Positions 34,795-43,871 of a stretch of 64,000 bases of DNA are shown piece by piece. The stretch comes from Aliivibrio_A kagoshimensis (lineage in GTDB: Bacteria; Pseudomonadota; Gammaproteobacteria; Enterobacterales; Vibrionaceae): assembly GCF_050337105.1 (NCBI RefSeq), contig NZ_JAKJSQ010000012.1:1-64000 (forward strand), written 5' to 3'. Within the stretch, counting starts at the first letter, position 1. Every line of letters starts with the position of its first letter. The notes beneath the pieces were generated by a model. That model saw only the letters and a program-made list of their open reading frames with translations. It was not told where the DNA came from and ran no database searches. The position numbers and the translations under genes are program-made.

Positions 34795-35768
34795 AATGCG
34801 CTCCTAAAATGATCAAAACCAACCAGTTGCCAATCGAGGACTTCTCCCTGCTTGAGTAAGGTAATACCACTGCCCGCTCCCACTTGACCTATACAGGTAG
34901 CGCTGACCCCTGTGTGCGACATCACCGTCTCAATCATCCCTTTATTTGCTTCAGGGACGGTGAAGCAGAGTTCATACTCCTCACCACTTTGTAACGCTAA
35001 TTGTTGGGCTTGCTCTTTACAGCCAATAAATTCAATTAACTCAGCCGAAAGGGGGATCGCATCCACATCTATCTCAGCAGACAAATTAGAGCTAGTAAGA
35101 ATATGCCCCAAATCAGCAATCAATCCATCGGAAATATCCAGTGCAGACGTCGCCACACTTCTAAGGGCTTGTCCTGCTAATATTCGTGGCTGGCGATAAT
35201 AGTGGCGTCGTTCTAATACCTTAGCATGTGGCTTACTGTCAGGTTGTTCATTCAAAATAACAGAGAGGCCTGCCGCGCTATCACCTAATGTTCCTGTGAC
35301 GTAAATCCAATCACCAATTTCAGCCCCCGAGCGTAATAATGCTTCACCATTTGGAACGGTACCTTGCACTGTCAAGGTAATGCTTAGTGGCCCTTTCGTC
35401 GTATCGCCACCAATTAACTGAATTCCGAAATAGTCAGCCAACTCAAAGAAACCCTCGCAAAAGCTTGCTAGCCACTTCTCATCAGGCTCAGGCATGGTTA
35501 ATGCCAGCGATACCCAAGAGGGCGTCGCTCCCATCGCCGCTAAGTCACTCAAGTTAGACGCGAGCGCTTTGTAGGCCACCGCTTTAGGGTCGACATCTTG
35601 TAAGAAGTGAGTACCTGCTACCAAGGTATCGGTACTAATGGCAATATGGCTATTGGCTGGAGGTGCAACAATGGCACAATCGTCACCAATACCAAGAATG
35701 ACATCTTTACGACTGCTTTGCTGCTTTGAAAAATACTGCTTTATCAGACTGAATTCGCTACTAGACAT
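34791..35768 (-). CDS. thiL: Thiamine-monophosphate kinase
   Basis: Makes thiamine diphosphate from thiamine monophosphate and ATP, 325 residues from ATG 35768. A longer in-frame start at 35801 lies inside the hairpin of an upstream terminator and is rejected. Hallmarks: EFSLIKQYF at the N-terminus, GIGDDCAIV (about 28), ISTDTLVAGTHF, KALASNLSDLAAMGA (about 68) and GGDTTKG (about 119). It lies downstream of nusB but behind a terminator-like hairpin. Confidence 0.96.
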   Translation of the reverse strand: MSSSEFSLIKQYFSKQQSSRKDVILGIGDDCAIVAPPANSHIAISTDTLVAGTHFLQDVDPKAVAYKALASNLSDLAAMGATPSWVSLALTMPEPDEKWLASFCEGFFELADYFGIQLIGGDTTKGPLSITLTVQGTVPNGEALLRSGAEIGDWIYVTGTLGDSAAGLSVILNEQPDSKPHAKVLERRHYYRQPRILAGQALRSVATSALDISDGLIADLGHILTSSNLSAEIDVDAIPLSAELIEFIGCKEQAQQLALQSGEEYELCFTVPEANKGMIETVMSHTGVSATCIGQVGAGSGITLLKQGEVLDWQLVGFDHFRSAL

Positions 35769-35786
35769 GATGCTCTGCTCAGATAA

Positions 35787-35811
35787 GAAAAAGGCCAGCA
35801 ATGCTGACCTT
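35787..35811 (-). terminator. Intrinsic terminator between nusB and thiL
   Basis: On the minus strand AAGGTCAGC pairs with GCTGGCCTT around an ATT loop, with one T-G wobble, followed by a T-run (complement of 35788-35792). It would reduce read-through into thiL-pgpA. Confidence 0.75.
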
Positions 35812-35826
35812 CTTTATGGTTTGTTT

Positions 35827-36294
35827 TTATTTCTTACGTATGTGCGGGGCCGCTTTATCAAGGACTCCGTTTACAAATTTATGACTATCTTCCGCGGCAA
35901 AGACTTTTGCCAGTTCGATAGATTCATTAATCACCACTTTGTAAGGCACATCATCACGTTTGGTCATTTCGTACATGGCCAAGCGTAACAGTGCAAGCTC
36001 CATCTGATCCAAATCTTGAAGAGGACGAGATAGGTATGGACGCATTTTTCCATCTAATTCGATGTGATTAAGAACCACACCAGTAAAAAGATCGCGGAAG
36101 TAAGCAACGTCAGTTTCCGGAGCTGATAACTTAGGTTCTTTATCATGATGTTCCTCTTCTTCATACTTCTCAGCAGAAAGGAACTGGTTTTCAATATCAG
36201 CAACGTTATCTTTCGTTAACTGCCAAGAGTAAATAGCTTGAACAGCAAATGTACGTGCATTACGACGTGCGGCTGGTTTCACGTGAGCCCCCAT
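35827..36294 (-). CDS. nusB: Transcription antitermination protein NusB
   Basis: Cytosolic RNA-binding helical protein, 155 residues, that joins NusE (S10) on boxA of rRNA operons. KPAARRNARTFAVQAIYSWQ (about 6-25) is the Arg-rich N-terminal signature, and the C-terminal YKVVINESIELAKVF with DSHKFVNGVLD is conserved. Its ATG shares one base with the ribH stop. An acidic/His insert (about 45-60) lengthens it beyond the roughly 139 residues of E. coli NusB. Confidence 0.96.
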   Translation of the reverse strand: MGAHVKPAARRNARTFAVQAIYSWQLTKDNVADIENQFLSAEKYEEEEHHDKEPKLSAPETDVAYFRDLFTGVVLNHIELDGKMRPYLSRPLQDLDQMELALLRLAMYEMTKRDDVPYKVVINESIELAKVFAAEDSHKFVNGVLDKAAPHIRKK

Positions 36295-36764
36295 TAGGAT
36301 TCAATTAGAGATAGGACATTAATCATTTCAAGCGCGCTTAGTGCAGCCTCTGCCCCTTTATTACCAGCCTTGGTACCTGCGCGTTCGATAGCTTGATCTA
36401 TAGTATCGACAGTCAACACACCAAATGCCACTGGAAGACTATACTCCAATGAAACTTGAGCCAGACCCTTATTACATTCACTACAAACATAGTCAAAATG
36501 CGGCGTTCCGCCACGGATCACAGAGCCAAGAGAGACAATCGCATCAAACTTACCCGTTTTTGCTACACGTTGAGCAAGCAGTGGCAGTTCAACGGCACCA
36601 GGGCAACGGTACACAGTAATGTTGTCGTCGGAAACCTGACCATGACGCTTTAGAGTATCAATAGCACCAGAAAGAAGACTTTCATTGATAAAACTATTGA
36701 AACGAGAAATTACGATAGCAACTTTTGCTTTTGGTGCTGCAACTGCACCTTCTATTACGTTCAT
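36294..36764 (-). CDS. ribH: 6,7-dimethyl-8-ribityllumazine synthase
   Basis: Penultimate enzyme of riboflavin synthesis, 156 residues from ATG 36764, which has AGGA six bases upstream and matches E. coli (MNVIEGAV). A start ten codons earlier is rejected. Substrate motifs: AIVISRFNSFI, CPGAVELPL (about 54), GSVIRGGTPHFDYV (about 81) with the catalytic His, and AFGVLTVD (about 113). It overlaps nusB by one base. The upstream 161-bp gap separates it from ribE. Confidence 0.96.
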   Translation of the reverse strand: MNVIEGAVAAPKAKVAIVISRFNSFINESLLSGAIDTLKRHGQVSDDNITVYRCPGAVELPLLAQRVAKTGKFDAIVSLGSVIRGGTPHFDYVCSECNKGLAQVSLEYSLPVAFGVLTVDTIDQAIERAGTKAGNKGAEAALSALEMINVLSLIES

Positions 36765-36925
36765 CTGACGTCCTGTATCTTTGCTTGTGAACACTATTTT
36801 CTTATGAATTTACAGTGGGGCGTAAACTCATAAGGTTGAGCCTGTAAGAAACCGACGGATTCTATCACACTTTTTAGTGCAATTTCCGTTACTTTCACCC
36901 TTTTTATTTAACGGATTTCTCCGAA

Positions 36926-37582
36926 CTAACCAAGAAATCCCGATTTAGCCAGTAACTCCATGGTTGTTGAATCATTTTCTGGTTGTTCATTTTTACTCAT
37001 GACCAATCGTTCAAGATAACGAGCAAAAACATCCACCTCTAGATTCACTTTTTTACCGACTACGAAATCATCCATGGTGGTTTCAGAGGCGGTATGAGGA
37101 ACGATGGTCAATTTAAACGCATCTTTACGAAGATCATTTACGGTTAAGCTGATGCCATCAACCGTGATAGAGCCTTTCTCAGCCACATAACGTGCGATCT
37201 CTACAGGCATCTTGATCCAAAACTCAATGGCGCGCCCAGTTTGGTGACGCTCAATGACTTCCCCAACACCATCAACATGCCCTGAAACAATGTGTCCACC
37301 AAAACGAGTGGTTGGCAGCATTGCTTTTTCTAAATTCACTTTTTCACCAGATTGATAATGGCTAAATCCAGTACGCTTCAGTGTCTCTAATGAAAGATCA
37401 GCGGTGTAAGTTGAAGCTGTTTGTGCAACCACCGTTAAGCAAACACCGTTAGTGGCAATACTATCGCCCAACTTCACATCAGCCATATCCAGATCACCGA
37501 CATTAACGGTAATCGAAATATCCTCACCTTTCGGAGTAAGTGCTGCGAGTGTTCCGACGGCTTCAATAATTCCTGTAAACAT
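36926..37582 (-). CDS. ribE: Riboflavin synthase (alpha subunit)
   Basis: Dismutates two lumazine molecules to riboflavin, 218 residues built from two homologous barrels. MFTGIIEAVG at the start, NGVCLTV (about 45) and the mirrored DGISLTV (about 144) mark the two halves, with SGHVDGVGE (about 101) between. It lies 17 bases after ribD. In Vibrio cholerae ribA/ribBA follows here; in this window it does not. Confidence 0.96.
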   Translation of the reverse strand: MFTGIIEAVGTLAALTPKGEDISITVNVGDLDMADVKLGDSIATNGVCLTVVAQTASTYTADLSLETLKRTGFSHYQSGEKVNLEKAMLPTTRFGGHIVSGHVDGVGEVIERHQTGRAIEFWIKMPVEIARYVAEKGSITVDGISLTVNDLRKDAFKLTIVPHTASETTMDDFVVGKKVNLEVDVFARYLERLVMSKNEQPENDSTTMELLAKSGFLG

Positions 37583-37599
37583 CTTTTACCTTAACAATT

Positions 37600-38721
37600 C
37601 TATTGCTTTGCCTGAATGGGTGTTGCTGTAATCCGAATATCTTGACCGACCATTCTAACATCTGAAATATGGAGCTCCAACACTTCAGACATCTTCTCCA
37701 GCCCTATCATGTTCAATAAACCACGGCTATCAGCCCCCATAAACTTAGGAGCCAGATAGAGGATAAGTTCATCCACTGCATTCTGTTCAACAAAACTGGC
37801 TGCTAATGTCGCGCCCGCTTCCACCCATAACTCATTCACTTGATAATGCATCGCTAAGGTCGTTAAGAGTTCATCCAGATCAAAACCGCCTGACACGGTA
37901 TTCATGCACAGAACATGTTCCCGCTGCTCACTCTCTAGACCGCAATGAACGATGAGGGGCTCGTATGCCGTTTTAAACAGATTCAAATCTGGAGTAAGGT
38001 GTTGCTGACGATCTAAAATAACGCGAAGCGGCTGCCTAAGTTGTTGAATGGGCAGCATATCTTGCACATAATTAGGGAGTTCAGCATGTCGCACATTTAA
38101 CGACGCGTTGTCAGTAATAACCGTGCTGCTGGTCGAGAGTATTGCGCTGGATTTAGCTCGAAACACCTGAACATCTTGCCGTGCTTTCGGCCCTGTTATC
38201 CATTTGCTTTCGCCATTTTTCAATGCCGTTCGACCATCTAAACTCGCCGCCATCTTAAGACGAACGAAGGGTTTCCCACTCTCCATCCGTTTTATGAAGC
38301 CGGGATTTAACGCTCTAGCATCTTGTTCTAACAACCCGTGGTGCACCTCAATACCTGCTTCTTTTAACATGGCGATACCTCGACCTGATACGGAGGGGTT
38401 CGGATCGACCATCGCACAAATCACTTTTGCCACACCCGCTTTAATCAGCGCTTCGGCGCACGGGGGGGTTCGTCCATAATGAGAGCAGGGTTCGAGAGTC
38501 ACATAAACGGTGGCGCCTTTTGCTTGGCTGCCGGCCTCTTTTAAGGCGTGGACTTCGGCATGAGGTTCGCCAGCTTTAGCATGAAAACCTTGGCCTACAA
38601 TCTCACCGTGCAGTGAAATCACACAACCAACGTTGGGGTTTGGGGCTGTCGTGTACACCCCTTTTGTGGCCAAATGAATGGCCTGTTGCATCATCGAATG
38701 ATCAGTTGCAGAAAACATCAT
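37600..38721 (-). CDS. ribD: Bifunctional diaminohydroxyphosphoribosylaminopyrimidine deaminase / 5-amino-6-(5-phosphoribosylamino)uracil reductase
   Basis: Two-step riboflavin enzyme, 373 residues. The N-terminal deaminase (about 1-145) has the zinc site HAEVHAL (about 53) and PCSHYGRTPPC (about 79). The C-terminal reductase (about 150-370) begins RLKMAASLDGRTA and carries GESKWITGPKAR. It lies 27 bases after nrdR, so nrdR-ribD-ribE-ribH-nusB form one unit. Confidence 0.96.
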   Translation of the reverse strand: MMFSATDHSMMQQAIHLATKGVYTTAPNPNVGCVISLHGEIVGQGFHAKAGEPHAEVHALKEAGSQAKGATVYVTLEPCSHYGRTPPCAEALIKAGVAKVICAMVDPNPSVSGRGIAMLKEAGIEVHHGLLEQDARALNPGFIKRMESGKPFVRLKMAASLDGRTALKNGESKWITGPKARQDVQVFRAKSSAILSTSSTVITDNASLNVRHAELPNYVQDMLPIQQLRQPLRVILDRQQHLTPDLNLFKTAYEPLIVHCGLESEQREHVLCMNTVSGGFDLDELLTTLAMHYQVNELWVEAGATLAASFVEQNAVDELILYLAPKFMGADSRGLLNMIGLEKMSEVLELHISDVRMVGQDIRITATPIQAKQ

Positions 38722-38748
38722 TATTTATCACTACCGTTTGTCTATCGT

Positions 38749-39198
38749 TTACTTTTCTAAACGGGCAATCTCTTCGCCAAACTCACGAATATCTTCAAAG
38801 CTACGATACACCGACGCGAAACGAATATACCCCACTTTATCTAACTCTTTTAGCTGATCCATCACCAAATTGCCGATCATTTCAGTGGCCACTTCACGCT
38901 CACCTGTCGCTCGCAGTTGAGATTTTATGGTGTTGAGTGACAGTTCGATTGCATCAGCACTCACTGGACGCTTTTCTAAGGCTCGATAGAGTCCACCAGA
39001 CAACTTATCTTCATTAAATGGCTCACGATTTCCGTTTGATTTGATCACTTTTGGCATCACTAACTCAGCTGACTCAAAGGTAGTAAAACGTTCGCTACAA
39101 GCCAAACATTGACGACGGCGGCGTACTTGATGGCCATCAGCAACCAGACGTGAATCGATCACTTTTGTGTCGTTAGCGCTACAAAATGGACAGTGCAT
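38749..39198 (-). CDS. nrdR: Transcriptional repressor NrdR
   Basis: Zinc-ribbon and ATP-cone repressor of ribonucleotide reductase genes, 149 residues. The zinc ribbon uses CPFC (3-6) and CLAC (about 31-34), with RRRRQC between. The ATP-cone domain (about 49-139) opens VIKSNGNREPFNEDKL. It starts the rib operon, downstream of the glyA terminator. Confidence 0.97.
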   Translation of the reverse strand: MHCPFCSANDTKVIDSRLVADGHQVRRRRQCLACSERFTTFESAELVMPKVIKSNGNREPFNEDKLSGGLYRALEKRPVSADAIELSLNTIKSQLRATGEREVATEMIGNLVMDQLKELDKVGYIRFASVYRSFEDIREFGEEIARLEK

Positions 39199-39261
39199 AC
39201 TCTTTCCTTATGTTATTTCCACCAGTTTAACGAGATTTGATAGCAAGTTATAGTTTTTACG

Positions 39262-39297
39262 TATAAAAAAACGGCACATCCGAAGATATGCCGTTAT
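39262..39297 (-). terminator. Intrinsic terminator after glyA
   Basis: On the minus strand AACGGCATATC pairs with GATGTGCCGTT around a TTCG tetraloop, with one wobble pair, followed by seven T residues (complement of 39264-39270). Confidence 0.9.
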
Positions 39298-39316
39298 TTG
39301 CTTTGAAACTGAGGGT

Positions 39317-40567
39317 TTACGCGTATACAGGTAGACGCTTACAGATTTCAAGAACCTTCACTTTAGTCGACTCAACTACCGCTGGGTTGTCGATGTCGTC
39401 AAGGATGTCACACACCCAACCAACCAACTCTTTCGCATCCGCTTCTGTAAAGCCACGACGAGTGATTGAAGGTGAACCAATACGGATACCAGACGTAACA
39501 AACGGGCTACGTGGATCATTAGGTACACTGTTTTTGTTCACTGTGATGTTTGCTGAGCCCAGCGCTGCATCTGCTGCTTTACCTGTAATGTCTTTGTCAA
39601 TAAGATCAACAAGGAACAGGTGGTTCTCAGTAGAACCAGACACAATTTTGTAGCCGCGAGCAATAAACGCTTCAACCATCGCTTGTGCATTTTTAACAAC
39701 GCGCTGCTGGTATTCAGCAAACTCAGGCTCAAGCGCTTCTTTAAAGGCAACCGCTTTTGCAGCGATAACGTGCATTAGAGGGCCGCCTTGACCACCAGGG
39801 AATACTGCAGAGTTCAACTTCTTGTAGAAGTCGTCGCCTTCATTAGACAGAATCAAACCACCACGTGGTCCAGCAAGTGTCTTATGAGTTGTTGTCGTTA
39901 CAACGTGTGCATGTGGTACTGGGTTAGGGTAAACACCTGCAGCAATCAAACCCGCTACGTGAGCCATATCGACGAAGAAGTAAGCGCCTACTTTGTCTGC
40001 GATTTCGCGCATACGTGCCCAATCAACAATTTGAGAATATGCTGAGAAGCCACCGATAATCATCTTAGGTTTGTGTTCAATCGCTAACGCTTCCATTTCA
40101 GCGTAATCGATTTGACCCGCTTCATCGATACCGTAAGGGATAATGTTATACAATTTACCAGAGAAATTTACTGGTGAGCCATGAGTAAGGTGGCCACCGT
40201 GTGCCAAACTCATACCAAGAACCGTATCACCAGGCTTTAGTAGTGCCATGTAAACCGCGTTGTTCGCTTGAGAACCAGAGTGTGGTTGAACGTTAGCGTA
40301 CTGAGCGCCAAACAGTTCACAAGCGCGATCAATCGCAAATTGCTCAACTTTATCGACATGTTCACAACCACCGTAATAGCGCTTTCCAGGATAACCTTCT
40401 GCGTATTTGTTCGTTAACTGTGTACCTTGAGCTTCCATGACACGTGGGCTGGTGTAGTTTTCTGAAGCGATCAGTTCGATGTGCTCTTCTTGACGTTGAG
40501 TTTCATCCTGAATGGCTGCATATAGTTCCGCATCATAATCTGCGATATTCATGTCACGCTTAAGCAT
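39317..40567 (-). CDS. glyA: Serine hydroxymethyltransferase
   Basis: PLP enzyme that interconverts serine and glycine with tetrahydrofolate, 416 residues. The start MLKRDMNIADYD equals known vibrio GlyA. The PLP lysine lies in TTTTHKTLAGPRGG (about 230). Other conserved segments are IELIASENYTSP and YAEGYPGKRYYGGCE. It is monocistronic with its own terminator and a PurR box in the leader, so purine and one-carbon control is expected. Confidence 0.98.
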   Translation of the reverse strand: MLKRDMNIADYDAELYAAIQDETQRQEEHIELIASENYTSPRVMEAQGTQLTNKYAEGYPGKRYYGGCEHVDKVEQFAIDRACELFGAQYANVQPHSGSQANNAVYMALLKPGDTVLGMSLAHGGHLTHGSPVNFSGKLYNIIPYGIDEAGQIDYAEMEALAIEHKPKMIIGGFSAYSQIVDWARMREIADKVGAYFFVDMAHVAGLIAAGVYPNPVPHAHVVTTTTHKTLAGPRGGLILSNEGDDFYKKLNSAVFPGGQGGPLMHVIAAKAVAFKEALEPEFAEYQQRVVKNAQAMVEAFIARGYKIVSGSTENHLFLVDLIDKDITGKAADAALGSANITVNKNSVPNDPRSPFVTSGIRIGSPSITRRGFTEADAKELVGWVCDILDDIDNPAVVESTKVKVLEICKRLPVYA

Positions 40568-40908
40568 CTGTATCTCCTGAATCAGATAATATTAACAAAT
40601 CGTACCCTGACAAAAGCAAACGGTTTCGTCTCTGGTGTAAAGTGGACGTATTCTACCTAAATTGAACGCCCTGAGGTAGTATATATCTCATACTTTTTTG
40701 TTATTTTCTTGTTAAATCTTCATTTTTCGCATGAAAAAAACTAATGCATTGATATTAACAGACTCTCCCTCCTCGATCTTTACAGCCTGTAAACAGACAA
40801 ATACAGAGTTATTAACCTAAATTATCAACACGCTTTACCCCACGAATTCATCCCATAAAATAGCGCCATATTTATTATTTACCAAATTATTAACCAGGCA
40901 TTAAACAT
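40568..40908. other. Divergent control region between glyA and the YitT gene
   Basis: A 341-bp gene-free region. Toward glyA it holds a PurR box (40614-40629) and a candidate minus-strand -10 TAGAAT (40650-40655). Toward the YitT gene it holds a candidate TTTACC (40834-40839), 16 bases, TAAAAT (40856-40861). The AT-rich middle shows no ORF or RNA gene. Confidence 0.5.
40614..40629. promoter_or_regulatory. PurR operator of glyA
   Basis: AAGCAAACGGTTTCGT fits the PurR pattern ANGCAANCGNTTNCNT at every specified position. It lies 47-62 bases upstream of the glyA ATG. glyA is an established PurR target in enterobacteria. Confidence 0.85.
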
Positions 40909-41511
40909 ATGAACAAACATACATTTAAGGATGATTTCATCGCTATCATCACCGGCACATTTTTTGTCGCGTTGGGCTTATTCTTTCTACAGTCAGCCAA
41001 CTTAATCACAGGGGGGACAGCTGGCTTAGCTTTACTAATCGCTCAACTCACATCTGGTAGCTTTGGATTTATATACTTTACTCTGAATATTCCATTTTTG
41101 ATTCTGGGATGGTTCCGCTTTGGACGACAATTTGTCTTCAACTCGGTAGTTTCATGCGCCATCGTCTCGATTTTTGTCGATAATTTACATCTGTTTATTT
41201 CCGTTGCGCATATAAATCCGATTTTTAGTGGCGTTGCAGGGGGGTTATTGGTGGGATTGGGATTATTAATATTAATACGACACCATTCAAGCTTAGGTGG
41301 CTTCAACATTCTCTGTCTCAGTATTCAAGAGCGCTTTGGAATTGCAATGGGAAAGACACAAATGGCATTAGATTGCACCATTTTGATGCTCTCTTTCTTT
41401 TTTGTGACTCCGTGGTTGCTGTTTGTGTCAGTGGTTGGCGCCATCATTCTCAACATCGTTTTAGCGATGAATCATAAACCACACCGTTATATTGTTACCT
41501 ACGGTTCATAA
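40909..41511 (+). CDS. YitT family (DUF161) integral membrane protein
   Basis: Inner-membrane protein of unknown substrate, 200 residues with about five or six helices. The family repeats are visible: LITGGTAGLALLIAQLT (about 32-48), FTLNIPFLILGW (about 57), and the second copy SGVAGGLLVGLGLLILIRHH with SSLGGFNILCLSIQ (about 106-140). It lacks the C-terminal DUF2179 domain of many Gram-positive members, which is normal for short proteobacterial forms. No operon partner is seen. Confidence 0.88.
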   Translation: MNKHTFKDDFIAIITGTFFVALGLFFLQSANLITGGTAGLALLIAQLTSGSFGFIYFTLNIPFLILGWFRFGRQFVFNSVVSCAIVSIFVDNLHLFISVAHINPIFSGVAGGLLVGLGLLILIRHHSSLGGFNILCLSIQERFGIAMGKTQMALDCTILMLSFFFVTPWLLFVSVVGAIILNIVLAMNHKPHRYIVTYGS

Positions 41512-41560
41512 GCCGATTTGGGGTCATTATCGGCCCCACTCTCTACTGCTATTGTCACAG

Positions 41561-41869
41561 CTACTGCAATTTACACTTCAATTCGGCTTGCCCTTTAAGT
41601 TGCAGTATTGATTCACTCCCTTTTTGCCAGAACATATCTCCTTGCTCAGAAAGATACTTACTGCCTGACGCACTTGTGGCTTTAAAGAAGGTTAACTCAG
41701 AGACTGCCGTCATGATCACTACACTCTCTTTACCCACATAAGTAATTAAGAACTCCTCCCCATTTAAGCAAGATACCATTTGAAAATTGTCGGGTTCAGG
41801 TGTGCCCACAGGTATCGTTTCACACCCTAATAACGTCAATATTGATACTAAAATCCCTATCTGTTTCAT
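41561..41869 (-). CDS. MliC-family lipoprotein (inhibitor of c-type lysozyme)
   Basis: Small putative lipoprotein, 102 residues. The signal ends in the lipobox LLGC (Cys16). The mature part resembles the MliC/PliC fold: SCLNGEEFLITYVG (about 33-46), SASGSKYLSEQGDMFWQKGS (about 67-86), then SILQLKG and a final cysteine (KCKLQ) able to pair with Cys34. MliC inserts a loop with conserved Ser and Lys into the lysozyme active site. It starts eight bases after the last ABC ATPase gene, behind AGGA, so it is likely part of that operon. Confidence 0.75.
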   Translation of the reverse strand: MKQIGILVSILTLLGCETIPVGTPEPDNFQMVSCLNGEEFLITYVGKESVVIMTAVSELTFFKATSASGSKYLSEQGDMFWQKGSESILQLKGQAELKCKLQ

Positions 41870-41877
41870 TATTTATC

Positions 41878-42846
41878 CTAGTCATAAAGGTGACAAGCAA
41901 CATCATGTTTCCCATCAATGATAGTAATCGCTTTTGGTTCTCGATGCTGACACCGCTTTTCAGCTTTTGAGCAACGTGAATAGAAACGACACCCCGCAGG
42001 AGGGTTGATCGGTGACGGAACATCGCCAGTTAAAAAGATACGCTGCTTGCCTCTCAATCTTGGATGACTGATAGGTATGGCGGATAGCAGAGCTTGTGTA
42101 TAGGGGTGTTTAGGAGAGTCATAGATAGATTGTGCATGACCATACTCCACGATCTTTCCTAAATACATCACCGCCACTTTGTCAGAAATATGACGGACGA
42201 CAGAGAGGTCATGAGAGATAAAGATAAGCGTTAAATCCAACTCCTGTTGTAACTTAAGCAGCAAATTTAAAATCTGAGCCTGAACCGAGACATCCAACGC
42301 CGATACTGACTCATCACACACAATCAGTTTAGGTTTCAGTGCAATCGCTCTGGCGATCCCTATTCGTTGCTTCTGACCCCCTGAAAACTCATGCGGATAT
42401 TTTGAGGACGCCGATTCTGAAAGCCCTACCTTGACTAATAACTCATCAACCCACTCTTTGCGCTGCGTAGGAGTACCAATATTGTGGATAACAAAAGGCT
42501 CCTCAAGAATCATTCCTATTGTGTGCCTAGGGTTTAAGGACTCAGTAGGATCTTGAAAAATGATCTGCATCTCTTGGCGCAATGATCGAAAGGCTTTTGC
42601 AGGAAGGTCGGTAATATCTCTCCCTTCAAAAGTCACGGTGCCTGATGTCGGCTCAAATAGCTTAAGAATGGATCGACCGAGCGTACTTTTTCCACATCCA
42701 GACTCACCAACTAAACCTAATGTCTCCCCTTTATTAATGGAGAAAGATACGCCATCAACCGCATGGACCGTGTACCCCGATTTAAAGACCCCTTTCCCCG
42801 ACGTAAAGTGCTGCTTTAACGCCTCCACCCTTAACAGCTCACTCAT
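41878..42846 (-). CDS. Peptide ABC transporter ATPase (DppF/OppF-like)
   Basis: Second ATPase of a peptide importer, 322 residues. Walker A GESGCGKST (about 46), signature FSGGQKQRI, Walker B LIVCDESVSALDVS and switch ISHDLSVV are intact. The C-terminal oligopeptide-transporter extension keeps CRFYSRCSKAEKRCQ, the Cys-rich pattern that can bind an iron-sulfur cluster in some homologues. Its ATG overlaps the upstream ATPase stop by four bases. Confidence 0.94.
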   Translation of the reverse strand: MSELLRVEALKQHFTSGKGVFKSGYTVHAVDGVSFSINKGETLGLVGESGCGKSTLGRSILKLFEPTSGTVTFEGRDITDLPAKAFRSLRQEMQIIFQDPTESLNPRHTIGMILEEPFVIHNIGTPTQRKEWVDELLVKVGLSESASSKYPHEFSGGQKQRIGIARAIALKPKLIVCDESVSALDVSVQAQILNLLLKLQQELDLTLIFISHDLSVVRHISDKVAVMYLGKIVEYGHAQSIYDSPKHPYTQALLSAIPISHPRLRGKQRIFLTGDVPSPINPPAGCRFYSRCSKAEKRCQHREPKAITIIDGKHDVACHLYD

Positions 42847-43850
42847 GCATTCACTTCCTGTTCAGATAAGGTTAACTGACCGGTGAAGTGACAGCTGGAA
42901 AAGTGCCCTTCCGATATTTTCTCACTGGGTGGTGAGGAGACCTCACATTGGCGTTGTCGATATTTACAACGTGTCGAAAATCGACACCCTGTTGGCATGT
43001 CATCCAAAGCAGGGACGTTACCACTGATGGTTTCAAGCTCAGATTTAGGCAGCACGGCCATGCTCGGCATGGAGGCCATCAACCCCTGTGTATAGGGATG
43101 CTGTGGTGAGTCAAACAGCGACATAATATCCGCTCTCTCCACCACTTTCCCTGCATACATCACCACGACTTCGTCACACATCTCAGCCACAACACCAAGA
43201 TCATGGGTAATAAAGATGATCGACATACCCGTCTCTTGCTGAAGACTTCTCATCAACTCTAATATTTGAGATTGAATGGTCACATCCAGTGCCGTCGTGG
43301 GTTCATCACAGATCAAAATATCGGGTTTGCACGCTAACGCAATCGCAATCATTACCCGCTGGCGCATTCCACCGGATAGCGTGTGTGGATACTCAAGAAT
43401 TCGAGATTCAGGCGAGGGGATCCCTACTTTCTCTAACATCTCAATCGCGGCGTGAAAGTGCTGTTTTTTCGATAGTTCACTTCGGTGCAGCTGCAGTACC
43501 TCTATTAACTGTTTTCCTATTGTATGAACCGGATTAAGTGCCGTCATAGGATCTTGGAAAATCATAGAGATTTTATTGCCACGCATTTTATGCAGCTGAT
43601 CAACACTGAAAGTGACTAAGTTCTTCTGTTGATAGATGATGTCACCCGCCACCACATTGCCATAAGGTTTGGGTAACAACCCCATGATCGACATGGCCGT
43701 TACACTCTTTCCACAGCCAGACTCCCCTACAATGCCGACTGTTTTTCCTTTTGGCACATCAAAACTAACGCCATCGAGCACCCGCACGGCACCGTTGTCA
43801 GTGATAAATTCAGTGACAAGATCATTAACTGACAGTACTGCATCGACCAT
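42843..43850 (-). CDS. Peptide ABC transporter ATPase (DppD/OppD-like)
   Basis: First ATPase of the peptide importer, 335 residues. Walker A GESGCGKSV (about 39), signature LSGGMRQRV, Walker B ILICDEPTTALDVT and ITHDLGVVAEMCDEV are typical of DppD/OppD. The C-terminal Cys cluster is CRFSTRCKYRQRQC. With the DppF-like partner it replaces the single fused ATPase (YejF) of enterobacterial yejABEF. It lies 21 bases after the binding-protein gene. Confidence 0.94.
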   Translation of the reverse strand: MVDAVLSVNDLVTEFITDNGAVRVLDGVSFDVPKGKTVGIVGESGCGKSVTAMSIMGLLPKPYGNVVAGDIIYQQKNLVTFSVDQLHKMRGNKISMIFQDPMTALNPVHTIGKQLIEVLQLHRSELSKKQHFHAAIEMLEKVGIPSPESRILEYPHTLSGGMRQRVMIAIALACKPDILICDEPTTALDVTIQSQILELMRSLQQETGMSIIFITHDLGVVAEMCDEVVVMYAGKVVERADIMSLFDSPQHPYTQGLMASMPSMAVLPKSELETISGNVPALDDMPTGCRFSTRCKYRQRQCEVSSPPSEKISEGHFSSCHFTGQLTLSEQEVNA

Positions 43851-43871
43851 AATTCAACCCAATCTTATGTG

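Noticed and set aside
35769..35801. Eleven-codon N-terminal extension of ThiL
   Set aside because: It overlaps the terminator hairpin after nusB, and homologues begin at the downstream Met.
36765..36925. FMN riboswitch in the rib gap
   Set aside because: The conserved FMN-aptamer core sequence is not present on either strand.
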